Shown here: positions 25,698 through 37,054 of the stretch, piece after piece
Layout of the letters: the number at the start of each line of letters is the position of its first letter
Numbering within the stretch: position 1 is the stretch's first letter
Source: Limnephilus marmoratus
Taxonomy: Eukaryota; Arthropoda; Insecta; Trichoptera; Limnephilidae
DNA: 64,000 nucleotides
Reading direction: 5' to 3'
Assembly: GCA_917880885.1 (NCBI GenBank)
Contig: OU862910.1
Location: forward strand, 12,412,710-12,476,709
Program-made: the position numbers and the translations under genes
The notes under the pieces: generated by a model
What the model saw: only the letters and a program-made list of their open reading frames with translations
What the model was told of the DNA's origin: nothing
Database searches by the model: none

Positions 25698-28232
25698 TAA
25701 TTTTTATTTTCGAATTTTTTAATTGACTCGTGAACAGACCATGATTCTTGGTAAGAATCCAAAATTTCAGCCAAATTGGTGCCAAACGGCCAAAGTTATG
25801 ACCATACCCAATTGCTACAACGACCGACCCCAAGTGGTTATTCGACCGACCCCAAGTGTCAAATCGATGATTTCATTACCAATTCTTCTATCAGTATTTT
25901 TTTTTGATTGATTCGTGTACGGGCCGTGATTCTTAGGAAGAATCCAACCAAATTTGAGTCGGCCCGGTTTCATAGGACCGTAGTTATTACGGACCTTAAG
26001 TGTTGGTTACAAAGCGCCCGTATAACTATGATTATTATTTTAATTATCATTTTCGAATTTTGTAATTGATTCGTGTATAGATCATGATTCTTAGTAAGAA
26101 TCCAAAATTTAAGCCAAATCAGTGCCAAAATGCCGAAGTAATGACCGAACCCAAGTGTTCAAACGACCGACTCCAAGTGCTAAAACGACCGACCCCAAGT
26201 GTCTAAACGATGATTTCTTTAAAAATTCTTCTATCGGCTATTTTTTTGATTGTCTCCTGAACACACTTATGATTCTTGGTGAGAACCCAAAATTTCAGTC
26301 GAATTCAAGTGCTTAAACGACCTACCCCAAGTGTGTAAAATCGATGATTTCATTACCAATTCTTCAATCGGTTAATTTTTTGATTGATTCGTACACGGGC
26401 CATGATTCTTAGTAAGAATCCAAAATGTAAGCCGGCCCGGTTTCATAGGACCATAGTTATTACGGACCTTAAGTATTGGTTACAAAGCGCCCGTATAACA
26501 ATGATTATTATTTTAATTATCATTTTCGAATTTTGTATTTGATTCGTGTATAGATCATGATTCTTAGTAAGAATCCAAAATTTAAGCCGAATCAGTGCCA
26601 AAATGCCGAAGTAATGACCGAACCCAAGTGTTCAAACGACCGACTCCAAGTGCTAAAACGACCGACCCCAAGTGTCTAAACGATGATTTCTTTAAAAATT
26701 CTTCTATCGGCTATTTTTTTGATTGTCTCCTGAACACACTTATGATTCTTGGTGAGAACCCAAAATTTCAGTCGAATTCAAGTGCTTAAACGACCTACCC
26801 CAAGTGTGTAAAATCGATGATTTCATTACCAATTCTTCAATCGGTTAATTTTTTGATTGATTCGTATACAGACCATGATTCTTAGTAAGAATCCAAAATT
26901 TAAGCCGAATCGTTGCCAAAGGGCCGAAGTTATGACCGAACCCAAGTGTTCAAACGACCGACCCCAAGTGCTTAAACGACCGACCCCAAGTGTCAAATCG
27001 ATGACTTCATCACCAATTCCTCACAATCGGTAATATTTTTTCTGATTGATTCGTGTACCGGCCATGATTCTTAGGAAGAATCCTACCAAATTTAAGTCAG
27101 CTCGGTTTCATAGGGCCAAAGTTAGTACGGACCAAAATGTTGGTTACAACGCGCCCGTATGACAATGATTTTAATTTTAATTATTATTTTCGAATTTTGT
27201 TATTGATTCGTGTATAAATCATGATTCTTAGTAAGAATCCAAAATTTCAGCCTAATTGGTGCCAAAGCGCCAAAGTTATGACCAAACCCAATTGCTACAA
27301 CGACCGACCCCAAGTGGTTATACGACCGACCCCAAGTGTCAAATCGATGAGTTCATTACCAATTCTTCTATCAGTATTTTTTTGATTGATTCGTGTACGG
27401 GCCGTGATTCTTAGGAAGAATCCAACCAAATTTGAGTTGGCCCGGTTTCATAGGACCATAGTTATTACGGACCTAAAGTGTTTGTTACAAAACGCCCGTA
27501 TAACAATGAATAAAATTTAAAGTATTATTTTCGAATTTTGTAATTGACTCGTGAACAGATCATGATTCTTGGTAAGAATCCAAAATTTCAGCCAAATTGG
27601 TGCCAAAGGGCCAAAGTTATGACCAAACCCAATTGCTACAACGACCGACCCCAAGTGGTTAATCGACCGACCCCAAGTGTCAAATCGATGATTTCATTAC
27701 CAATTCTTCTATCAGTATTTTTTTTTTTGATTGATTCGTGTACGGGCCGTGATTCTTAGGAAGAATCCAACCAAATTTGAGTCGGCCCGGTTTCATAGGA
27801 CGATAGTTATTACGGACCTAAAGTGTTGGTTACGAAGCGCCCGTATATCAATGAATAAAATTTTAATAATTATTCTCGAATTTTGTAATTGACTCGTGAA
27901 CAGATCATGATTCTTGGTAAGAATCCAAAGATTCAGCCAAATTGGTTTCAATGGGCCGAAGTTATGACCGAACCCAAGTGCTATAACGACCTACCCTAAG
28001 TGCTTAAACGACCGACCCCAAGTGTCAAATCGATGATTTCATTACCAATTCTTTTTTTTGATTGATTCGTGTACGGGCCATGATTCTTAGGAAGAATCCA
28101 ACAAAATTTAAGTCGGCTTGGTTTCACGGGGCCAAAGTTATTACCGACCTAAAGTGTTGGTTACAAAGCGCCCGTAAGACATTGATTATTATTTTAATTA
28201 TCATTTTCGGATTTTGTAATTGATTCGTGTAC
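25698..28232 (+). repeat. Left arm of a 2.2-2.5-kb inverted satellite duplication
   Basis: The reverse complement of this stretch is found at 31,338-33,527. Paired positions sum to about 59,225 in the outer part and 59,570 in the inner part. The difference of about 346 bp is one dimer present near 26,870-27,215 here and absent from the other arm. Private variants are shared, including TATATCAATGAATAAAATTT, AATCCAAAGATTCAGCC and TTGGTTTCAATGGGCC. Confidence 0.85.
26100..27045 (+). repeat. 473-bp tandem duplication
   Basis: A unit with a truncated monomer (TTGTCTCCTGAACACACTT) occurs twice with a 473-bp offset; the first copy begins near 26,100 and the second near 26,573. The same doubled unit occurs reverse-complemented at 32,436-33,103, so the tandem step came before the inversion. 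Confidence 0.82.
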
Positions 28233-30700
28233 ATACCATGATTCTTGGTAAAAATCCAAAATTTAAGCCGAATCAGTGCCAAAGGGCCTAAGTAATGACC
28301 GAACCCAAGTGTTCAAACGACCGACTCCAAGTGCTAACACGACCGACCCCAAGTGTCTAAACGATGATTTCTTTAAAAATTCTTCTATCGGCTATTTTTT
28401 TGATTGACTCCTGAACACACCCATGATTCTTGGTGAGAATCCAAAATTTCAGTCGAATTCAAGTGCTTAAACGACCGACCCCTAGTGTGTAAAATCGATG
28501 ATTTCATTACCAATTCTTCAATCGGTAATTTTTTTTGATTGATTTGTATACGGGACATGATTCTTTGTAAGAATCCAAAATGTAAGCCGGGTCGGTGCCA
28601 TAGGGCCAAAGTTATGACCGACCACAGGTGTTGGTACGAATCGCCCGTAAAACAATGATTTTATTTTTAATTATCATTTTCGAATTTTGTAATTGAATCG
28701 TGTACAGACTATGATTCTTAGTAAGAATCCAAAATTTGAGCCGAATCGTTGCCAAAGGGTCGAAGTTATGACCGAACCCAAGTGTTCAAACGACCGGTCG
28801 GTCACCAAGTGCTTAAACGACCGACCCCAAGTGTCAAATCGATGATTTCATCACCAATTCCTCACAATCGGTTATTTTTTTTCTGATTGATTCGTGTACC
28901 GGCCATGATTCTTAGGAAGAATCCTACCAAATTTAAGTCAGCTAGGTTTCATAGGGCCAATGTTAGTACGGACCAAAATGTTGGTTACAACACGCGCCCG
29001 TACGACAATGATTTTAGTTTTAATTATTATTTTCGAATTATGTAATTGATTCGTGTATAGATCATGATTCTTAGTAAGAATCCAAATTTTCAGCCAAATT
29101 GGTGCCAAAGGGCCAAAGTTATGACAAAAACCCAATTGCTACAACAACCGACCCCAAGTGGTTATACGACCGACCCCAAGTATCAAATCGATGATTTCAT
29201 TATCAATTCTTCTATCAGTATTTTTTTTTGATTGATTCGTGTACGGGCCGTGATTCTAAGGAAGAATCCAACCAAATTTGAGTCGGCCCGGTTTCATAGG
29301 ACCATAGTTATTACGGACCTAAAGTGTTGGTTACAAAGCGCCCGTATAACAATGAATAAAATTTTAATTATTATTTTAGAATTTTGTAATTGACTCGTGA
29401 ACAGATATGATAGAAGAATCCAAAATTTCAGCCAAATTGGTGCCAAAGGGCCAAAGTTATGACCAAACCCAATTGCTACAACGACCAACCCCAAGTGGTT
29501 CATCGACCGACCACAAGTGTCAAATCGATGATTTCATTACCAATTCTTCTATCAGTATTTTTTTTTGATTGATTCGTGTACGGGCCGTGATTCTTAGGAA
29601 GAATCCAACCAAATTTGAGTCGGCCCGGTTTCATAGGACCATAGTTATTACGGACCTAAAGTGTTGGTTACAAAGCGCCCGTATAACAATGAATAAAATT
29701 TTAATTATTATTTTGGAATTTTGTAATTGACTCGTGAACACATCATGATTCTTGGTAAGAATCCAAAATTTCAGCCAAATTGGTTTCAAAGGGCCGAAGT
29801 TATGACCGAACCCAAGTGCTATAACGACCTACCCTAAGTGCTTAAACGACCGACCCCAAGTGTCAAATCGATGATTTCATTACCAATTCTTTTTTTTGAA
29901 TGATTCGTGTACGGGCCATGATTCTTAGGAAGAATCCAACAAAATTTAAGTCGGCTCGGTTTCACAGGGCAAAAGTTATTACCGATCTAAAGTGTTGGTT
30001 ACAAAGCGCCCGTAAAACATTGATTATTATTTTAATTATCATTTTCGAATTTTGTAATTGATTCGTGTACAGACCATGATTCTTGGTAAGAATCCAAAAT
30101 TTAAACCGAATCAGTGCCAAAGGGCCGAAGTTATTACCGAACCCAAGTGCTTAAACGACCGACCCCAAGTGCTAAAACGACCGACCCCAAGTGTCTAAAC
30201 GATGATTTCTTTAAAAATTGTTCTATCGGCAATTTTTTGATTGACTCGTGAACAGATCATGATTCTTGGTAAGAATCCAAAATTTCAGCCGAATTGGTGC
30301 CAAAGAGCCAAAGTTATGACCGAACCCAAGTGCTGAAACGACCGACCCCAAGTGCTTAAACGACTGACCCCAAGTGTCAAATCGATGATTTCATTACCAA
30401 TTCTTTTTTTGATTGAATCTGTGGCGACACATCATTATGAACTTCGCCACCAAAAGAGGAATCGAGAAACATCTCCTAATATCCGCGCGCATCGGCAAAC
30501 CTACTTGCCTAGGTACCTTCGTACCTATACTGGCCGCGATGTACTTTCTCGCCTCCCGTGCCAGCCTGACGATAATATTATCGCCCCGCCTAGAAAGGTC
30601 TCGAGACAGCACCGTACAATATCTGTACGGCGCCGAATATTCTCGTCAATTGCCGAAGTGGCTCGTATTACCTACCGCGAGGTAGTTACTCTACCGCGGC

Positions 30701-30748
30701 TATATAAGCAGCCGATCGCTCGCCCGCTGCAGTTCAGTCCAGTTCAGT
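30701..30748 (+). promoter_or_regulatory. LTR core promoter: TATA box and initiator
   Basis: TATATAAG at 30,701-30,708 is followed about 30 bp downstream by TTCAGTCCAGTTCAGTC, two copies of the TCAGT initiator. This spacing fits RNA polymerase II start-site choice. The predicted start is near 30,733-30,745, reading rightward toward the inverted satellite. Confidence 0.65.
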
Positions 30749-31228
30749 CTCACACTTACAGTCGGCCAACATCTCAGCATGTAACGATCTCTGCATGGCA
30801 TCGCTACGCTCCAGGGCAGCTTCCTCGAGGTCCATCACCACGTCACAGCTACAAGGCCCATCGTGTCTTCAGCTCCTGAGATCAGCTCCATCCCGCGACT
30901 TATAAGGTTTGACGCACCTTCAGTCCCGTGATCAGCTCACCACTTCATGGCACCCCGAAGCCCACCGTGCTTCGCTGCCATGGAACGCGCTCCGCCTCGC
31001 CAGGACTACCTGCTGGTGGCTCAGCTCACCGAGCCACACACCGTTTACCTCCGCGACTTAAAGCGTCGAGCAACGGCCTGGAATATAGGTCATCTCCACC
31101 GCCATGGTATCGAGCAACTCGCTGACCTTCACCGCACCATCTCCATCTCCACCGCACGCCTGCAGCATCATCTACGGCACTCCGCATTACATCATGTTAC
31201 CGACCACCGACCATCTGCTACGTAGCCC

Positions 31229-31234
31229 AATAAA
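31229..31234 (+). terminator. LTR polyadenylation signal AATAAA
   Basis: AATAAA lies about 490 bp downstream of the predicted start and 55 bp before the LTR end. This is consistent with an R/U5 boundary shortly after it. Confidence 0.55.
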
Positions 31235-31289
31235 CGACTGACTCACTACTTCGACATGACGACCTTCATTTCCGTCTCCCGCTCCCTCA

Positions 31290-31337
31290 AATCGTGTACG
31301 GGCCACGATTCTTAGGAAGAATCCAACAAAAATAAAG
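31290..31337 (+). repeat. Plus-oriented satellite stub before the strand switch
   Basis: Forty-eight bases continue the interrupted monomer (TCGTGTACGGGCC, then GATTCTTAGGAAGAATCC). They stop at AAAGTCG, where the satellite abruptly continues in reverse complement. Confidence 0.8.
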
Positions 31338-33527
31338 TCGTACACGAATCAATTACAAAATTCGAAAATGATAATTAAAATAATAATCATTGTCTTACGG
31401 GCGCTTTGTAACCAACACTTTAGGTCGGTGATAACTTTGGCCCCGTGAAACCGAGCCGACTTAAATTTTGTTGGATTCTTCCTAAGAATCATGGCCCGTA
31501 CACGAATCAATCAAAAAAAAGAATTGGTAATGAAATCATCGATTTGACACTTGGGGTCGGTCGTTTAAGCACTTAGGGTAGGTCGTTATAGCACTTGGGT
31601 TCGGTCATAACTTCGGCCCATTGAAACCAATTTGGCTGAATCTTTGGATTCTTACCAAGAATCATGATCTGTTCACGAGTCAATTACAAAATTCGAGAAT
31701 AATTATTAAAATTTTATTCATTGATATACGGGCGCTTCGTAACCAACACTTTAGGTCCGTAATAACTATCGTCCTATGAAACCGGGCCGACTCAAATTTG
31801 GTTGGATTCTTCCTAAGAATCACGGCCCGTACACGAATCAATCAAAAAAAAAATACTGATAGAAGAATTGGTAATGAAATCATCGATTTGACACTTGGGG
31901 TCGGTCGATTAACCACTTGGGGTCGGTCGTTGTAGCAATTGGGTTTGGTCATAACTTTGGCCCTTTGGCACCAATTTGGCTGAAATTTTGGATTCTTACC
32001 AAGAATCATGATCTGTTCACGAGTCAATTACAAAATTCGAAAATAATACTTTAAATTTTATTCATTGTTATACGGGCGTTTTGTAACAAACACTTTAGGT
32101 CCGTAATAACTATGGTCCTATGAAACCGGGCCGACTCAAATTTGGTTGGATTCTTCCTAAGAATCACGGCCCGTACACGAATCAATCAAAAAAATACTGA
32201 TAGAAGAATTGGTAATGAACTCATCGATTTGACACTTGGGGTCGGTCGTATAACCACTTGGGGTCGGTCGTTGTAGCAATTGGGTTTGGTCATAACTTTG
32301 GCCCTTTGGCACCAATTAGGCTGAAATTTTGGATTCTTACTAAGAATCATGGTCTGTATACGAATCAATCAAAAAATTAACCGATTGAAGAATTGGTAAT
32401 GAAATCATCGATTTTACACACTTGGGGTAGGTCGTTTAAGCACTTGAATTCGACTGAAATTTTGGGTTCTCACCAAGAATCATAAGTGTGTTCAGGAGAC
32501 AATCAAAAAAATAGCCGATAGAAGAATTTTTAAAGAAATCATCGTTTAGACACTTGGGGTCGGTCGTTTTAGCACTTGGAGTCGGTCGTTTGAACACTTG
32601 GGTTCGGTCATTACTTCGGCATTTTGGCACTGATTCGGCTTAAATTTTGGATTCTTACTAAGAATCATGATCTAAACACGAATCAATTACAAAATTCGAA
32701 AATGATAATTAAAATAATAATCATTGTTATACGGGCGCTTTGTAACCAACACTTAAGGTCCGTAATAAATATGGTCCTATGAAACCGGGCCGGCTTACAT
32801 TTTGGATTCTTACTAAGAATCATGGACCGTATACGAATCAATCAAAAAATTAACCGATTGAAGAATTGGTAATGAAATCATCGATTTTACACACTTGGGT
32901 TAGGTCGTTTAAGCACTTGAATTCGACTGAAATTTTGGGTTCTCACCAAGAATCATAAGTGTGTTCAGGAGACAATCAAAAAAATAGCCGATAGAAGAAT
33001 TTTTAAAGAAATCATCGTTTAGACACTTGGGGTCGGTCGTTTTAGCACTTGGAGTCGGTCGTTTGAACACTTGGGTTCGGTCATTACTTCGGCATTTTGG
33101 CACTGATTCGGCTTAAATTTTGGATTCTTACTAAGAATCATGATCTATACACGAACCAATTACAAAATTCGAAAATGATAATTAAAATAATAATCATTGT
33201 TATACGGGCGCTTTGTAACCAACATTTAAGGTCCGTAATAACTATGGTCCTATGAAACCGGGCCGACTCAAATTTGGTTGGATTCTTCCTAAGAATCACG
33301 GCCCGTACACGAATCAATCAAAAAAAAATACTGATAGAAGAATTGGTAATGAAATCATCGATTTGACACTTGGGGTCGGTCGAATAACCACTTGGGGTCG
33401 GTCGTTGTAGCAATTGGGTATGGTCATAACTTTGGCCCTTTGGCACCAATTTGGCTGAAATTTTGGATTCTTACCAAGAATCATGATCTGTTCACGAGTC
33501 AATTAAAAAATTCGAAAATAAAAATTA
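31338..33527 (-). repeat. Right arm of the inverted satellite duplication
   Basis: Satellite in reverse orientation, the near-exact reverse complement of 25,698-28,232 minus one dimer. The outer edge is at AAATAAAAATTAAA, after which it runs into TCATTGTTTTACGGG from a different monomer type. Confidence 0.85.
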
Positions 33528-34555
33528 AATCATTGTTTTACGGGCGATTTGTACCAACACTTGTGGTCGGTCATAACTTTGGCCTTATGGCACCGATTAG
33601 GCTTAAATTTTGGATCCTCCCAAGAATCATGGTCCGTTCACAAATCAATCAAAAAAATCTCCCAAACGATGAATTTTTAAAGAAATCATCGTTTTGATAC
33701 TTGGGGTCGGTCGTTTTAGCATTTGGGGTCGTTCTTTTTAACACTTGGGTTCGGTCTTAAATTCGGTCCATTGGCAACGATCCGGCTTAAATTTTGGATC
33801 CTTACCAAGAATCATGGTCTGTTCATGAATCCATCAAAAAAAATGCCGATAGAAGAATTTTTAAGGAAGTCATTGTTTTGACACTTGGGGTCGGTCGTTT
33901 TAGCACTTGGGGTCGGTCGTTTGAACACTTGGTACCGGTCATAACTTCGGCCCTTTGGCACCGATTCAACTGATTTTTTTTAATTCTAACTAAGAATCAT
34001 GGACTGTACACGAATCACTTAAAAAATTCAAAAATAATTTTTAAAAATAAAATCATTGTTATACGGGCGCTTTGTACAAACACTTGTGGTCGGTCATAAC
34101 TTTGGCCCTATGAAACCGAGCCGATTTAAATTTTGTTGGATTCTTCCTAAGAATCATGGCCCGTACACGAATCAATAAAATAAATAGCCGAGAGAAGAAT
34201 TTTTAGAGGGATCATTGTTTAGACACTTGGGGTCGGTCGTTTTAGCACTTGGGGTCGGTCGCTTGAACCTTGGGTTCGGTCATAATTTCGGCCCTTTAGC
34301 ACCGATTCAGCTGAAATTTTGGATTCTAACTAAGAATCATGACTGTACATGAATCACTTAAAAAATTGGTAAATTAAAAATAAAATCATTGTTTTACGGG
34401 CGCTTTTTATCAACACTTGTGGTCGGTCATAACTTTGGCCCTATGGCACCGATTGGGCTTAAATTTTGGATTCCTCCCAAAAATCATGTTCTGTACACAA
34501 AATTCAAAAATAATAATTAAAAATAAAATCATTGTTTTACGGGCGCGTTAGTAAT
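33528..34555 (-). repeat. Diverged edge of the satellite array
   Basis: Minus-oriented monomers are still recognisable by GGTCGGTCGTTTTAGCACTT, GGTCATAACTTCGGCCC and ATTGTTTTACGGGCG. They carry many more substitutions and deletions than the core, for example AATTCTAACTAAGAATCATG. This decay toward the edge is the usual pattern for a satellite bordering unique DNA. Recognisable sequence ends near ACGGGCGCGTTAG. Confidence 0.85.
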
Positions 34556-34879
34556 AAAGTATAAAGTATACCTAAGTTATGCTGTAACCCCACCAGACAA
34601 GTAAATAATAATCCATTTCATTGTTTTGTTTACTTTGTATAACGGATAAGCCGGTTATCATTTTGAAACACTGGGCATTAAACAATGTTTTCATATGCAT
34701 GAACAAATCCACCAGATTCCAATCAAATCAGAACAGAAACACATTGATTGGGCGTTTAATGCGGGAAAAACAATGTGGCATGTCCGTGATTTTCCATAGA
34801 TTTAAGTAACACAAGATTAACCATTCTAAAGATTTTTTCTTATATCCTGGTAATTATCCAGTAAATTTTATTTGATTAC
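34556..34879. other. No recognisable feature
   Basis: AT-rich sequence with no repeat partner that I can see in the window and no convincing coding. It is the first non-satellite DNA after the array. Confidence 0.5.
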
Positions 34880-35335
34880 TAGCGAGTTCCCAGCCTTCCT
34901 TGCAATGCCACTGATATAAATAAATGGCTTCTCCCTGCATGTCTTTTCCCATTGACCTTGTTGCCACTCCACTTACACCTCCCCTTCCCCTTCCGTCCTT
35001 CCTTTCTTCCCTTCTAACTATATGATATATACCCATTTTCAAACAACTCGCGCGCCACCTAATGCACTATTTTCATACAAATTTCATAACGCCAGAGCTC
35101 ACCAGTATACATATAGAAACCTTCGCGGGTGTGCGCACAACAACTCACTAAAATTTTATTTCCAATAGGATGAGTAGCTTAAAAAAAAATCATAACTATT
35201 ATATATTGAAACCATCCCCGTCATGCGCAAATCGAATCCTCAAAGTTTCATGGCAATTGGATGATGTTTTAGGAACGCACAAGGGACAAGCAAAGAAACA
35301 TTAATTTTTATATATTAAAATTATGTGTTATTTCT
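34880..35335 (+). mobile_element. Short non-autonomous element fragment with pyrimidine tract
   Basis: A C/T-rich tract (34,970-35,030) is followed by CATTTTCAAACAACTCGCGC and CATAACGCCAGAGCTCACC. The same order occurs at 53,220-53,450, and the second motif recurs at 54,000-54,030. It ends with TCATGGCAATTGGATGATG and AAGCAAAGAAACATTAATTT, resembling the tails of small dispersed insect elements. The superfamily is not assigned. Confidence 0.55.
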
Positions 35336-35351
35336 CAATTTATTAATTAAA

Positions 35352-35628
35352 AATATGGTATATTTGTGGCACGTTGTAGAGTGTACTTCCAGGATCGCCC
35401 TGGTGAAAGGCCATCATTCAGAATCGAAACATTGCTTGAATTGACTTTATATTTGGTGACCAGATCTAAATTGCCAGGTACTTCATCTTCCCCATTCAAC
35501 TTCATCTTCCCCATCTCCTTCCCCTCCCCATTACCTTCAGCAGCACAACACACCTCGATTGGGGATGCCATAGTCTCACTGGCTCCAGACGGTTAGGAAT
35601 AGTTGGAACTCTATTGCGGTACTCACAT
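35352..35628 (+). mobile_element. SINE copy 1, 5'-truncated
   Basis: Matches the body of the full SINE at 48,408-48,828 in sense orientation: TCGCCCTGGTG, GTGACCAGATCTAAATTGCC, CCATCTCCTTCCCCTCCCC, GATTGGGGATGCCATAGTC, GCGGTACTCACA. The tRNA head is missing. Open frames here are shadows. Confidence 0.8.
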
Positions 35629-35706
35629 AATTTTTTTTTTGGTAAATTCGTGGTTTTTTACAGTCTACGGTCGATTATATATGATTGTTGTCGTAGTTCA
35701 GATATG

Positions 35707-36453
35707 TATACAGGGTGTAACATCGCGTACGAAAAAGATTTTAACCAGTGGTTCCTGTGCACATTTGAAGTAAAAAATGCAAGTCATTTTGCTGTCCGAT
35801 GGTATTTAAAAAAAAAATAAAAACAATAAATATATTTTTTCATCACATGTTGAAACTGAGCAGTCGTCGGGTATAGCCTAGTCGCCTAGTGGGTCACGTG
35901 ATTAGCACTCTGTCTTATTCCAGAAGCACGGTGACACGGAAACAACGCGCCTCTCACGTGATCCCTTTAGCAACATGTAGGAGTGTGATCAGTGGTAATG
36001 TGTGATTGAATAAAATTATTTTAACCACAGGAGCGACAGCGCAATATAAAAATTTTTTCTCCGATTGCTCGATATTTTTGTGGTAACCGTTTTGAATATT
36101 TTCCGCCCAAATTAAAAAAATCATATCTCTGAATTTTAATACGGAGACACACATAATTAATTAATTAATTCACCTATCTTTTGTCGATTATCACATATTC
36201 GTAGGATTTATAAAAAAAATATAAAAAAATCGTAAACTTCTACTTAACACTTACAAATAAGGAAAAATTTGCCAAAATAGGCAGCAAAGCAAACCGAGGT
36301 ATTTTAAATAGTGCCATATTGTGGCAAAAAGCTCTCCAGTGGTTAATAGAAATAAAATATCATCGGATAGCAAATGACATTTACTTTTTAAAATTCAAAA
36401 AAATCTGGTTAAAATCTTTCGTTTACGTGCTCTGTATTACGTACTCTGTATAA
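35707..36453. mobile_element. MITE-like DNA transposon, about 747 bp, long imperfect TIRs
   Basis: The left end TATACAGGGTGTAACATCGC and the right end match as imperfect inverted repeats over about 110 bp. Paired blocks include AAGATTTTAACCAG and GTCCGATGGTATTT (left) against TATCCGATGATATTT (right, reversed). ATATG flanks both sides and may be a 5-bp target duplication. No transposase frame is visible between the ends, so it would need an enzyme in trans. Confidence 0.7.
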
Positions 36454-36879
36454 ATATGTAAGGACTTCGTAAAACAAAAAAAAAAATAAATCAAATTTTC
36501 TTAGCGACGCGACGTGACGTGACGTGTTTCTTATGTTTTGTCCTTATACTATCAGAGGTGTATAATAAATTTACATATTTGCCTTTCTGATAAAGGGTTG
36601 AAGATCGTCTCGAGGCGAATATTCTGGGAGGTGGTGCGGCAAGGACCCTGGACACGGGATACGGGTGTGATATATTAAGAACCCCTGGACAGTGGACATC
36701 TGGCCAGTCGGGCACCGGGCAATCGATTCGGGAATCACAGGGTGTGCCCAACACTGAAAGGTAAGAATGTTAGATGTTACTCTGGATAAAGTCTAGAAAA
36801 AGCAACGAAAAAACTTTTTTGATATCTTAGTCATTTTACAAAAAAAAAGAACGAATTTAATTAATTAATTTATTTTTAT
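36454..36879. other. Unassigned, with a GC-richer 170-bp segment
   Basis: 36,590-36,760 is richer in G and C than its surroundings and ends in CTGAAAGGTAAGAATG, which resembles a splice donor. Plus-strand frames contain stops and I see no matching acceptor or protein motif, so I do not call an exon. A short tandem GACGTGACGTGACGTG lies near 36,515. Confidence 0.35.
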
Positions 36880-36995
36880 TTTAACCTCAAATTGTAGAAT
36901 TAAATCACTGAAGACAATATTAGCGTCTCTCAAGCAAAATTTTACATGATTTTCTGATTTTCCTGTTTCAAATTTTCGATTGAGAGTGTTCAAAA
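36880..36995. repeat. Relative of the satellite tRNA-insert flank
   Basis: CTCAAATTGTAGAATTAAAT and GAAGACAATATTAGCG match the right direct repeat of the satellite inserts (8,377-8,416). The next 40 bp match the rest of that repeat only as the reverse complement (TTTTCTGATTTTCCTG, TTTTCGATTGAGAG). CTCTCAAGCAAAATTTT faces AAATTTTCGATTGAGAG as a short inverted repeat. Confidence 0.6.
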
Positions 36996-37054
36996 TTTAA
37001 TGTGTAAGTTTTTGATGACCGACCCTAAGTTTTCGCACAGCGCCAGCTTTTTAA

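Larger units (their letters stand above)
14053..30419 (+). repeat. Satellite array, main block
   Basis: About 16 kb of dimers without foreign insertion. From about 19 kb on, a distinct subfamily dominates, marked by AACCCAATTGCTACAACG, TCGGCCCGGTTTCATAGG and CTATCAGTATTTTTT. Another variant with CCTCACAATCGGTAATTTT is interspersed. A segment near 18,300 recurs about 1.5 kb downstream near 19,800. Short open frames occur on both strands and are not genes. Confidence 0.93.
30420..31289 (+). mobile_element. Solo LTR, 870 bp, with AATC target duplication
   Basis: A GC-richer block begins TGTGGCGACACATC and ends CTCCCTCA, giving the TG...CA ends of a long terminal repeat. AATC flanks both sides (30,416-30,419 and 31,290-31,293) within a satellite string that reads GATTGAATCGTGTACGG when intact. 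Inside are a TATA box, an arthropod-type initiator and a polyadenylation signal in the order expected for U3-R-U5. No internal coding region, primer-binding site or second LTR is adjacent. It is therefore best read as the product of LTR-LTR recombination of a Gypsy-like element, since a 4-bp duplication is usual there. The family is unassigned. Confidence 0.8.

Noticed and set aside
30352..31225. Overlapping frames of 65-175 codons in the GC-rich block
   Set aside because: The block is better explained as a solo LTR. The frames overlap on both strands, cross the satellite junction, and have no protein motifs.
1..34555. CRISPR array
   Set aside because: Repeats are 158-185 bp in direct tandem without unique spacers of constant size, there are no cas genes, and the DNA is eukaryotic.
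1..34555. CENP-B box in the satellite
   Set aside because: I looked for a YTTCGTTGGAARCGGGA-like string and saw none; the conserved motif is a different dyad.
36590..36775. Possible exon ending at AAAGGTAAGAATG
   Set aside because: Only the donor-like string is good. All plus-strand frames are stopped and no acceptor or homology is recognised.
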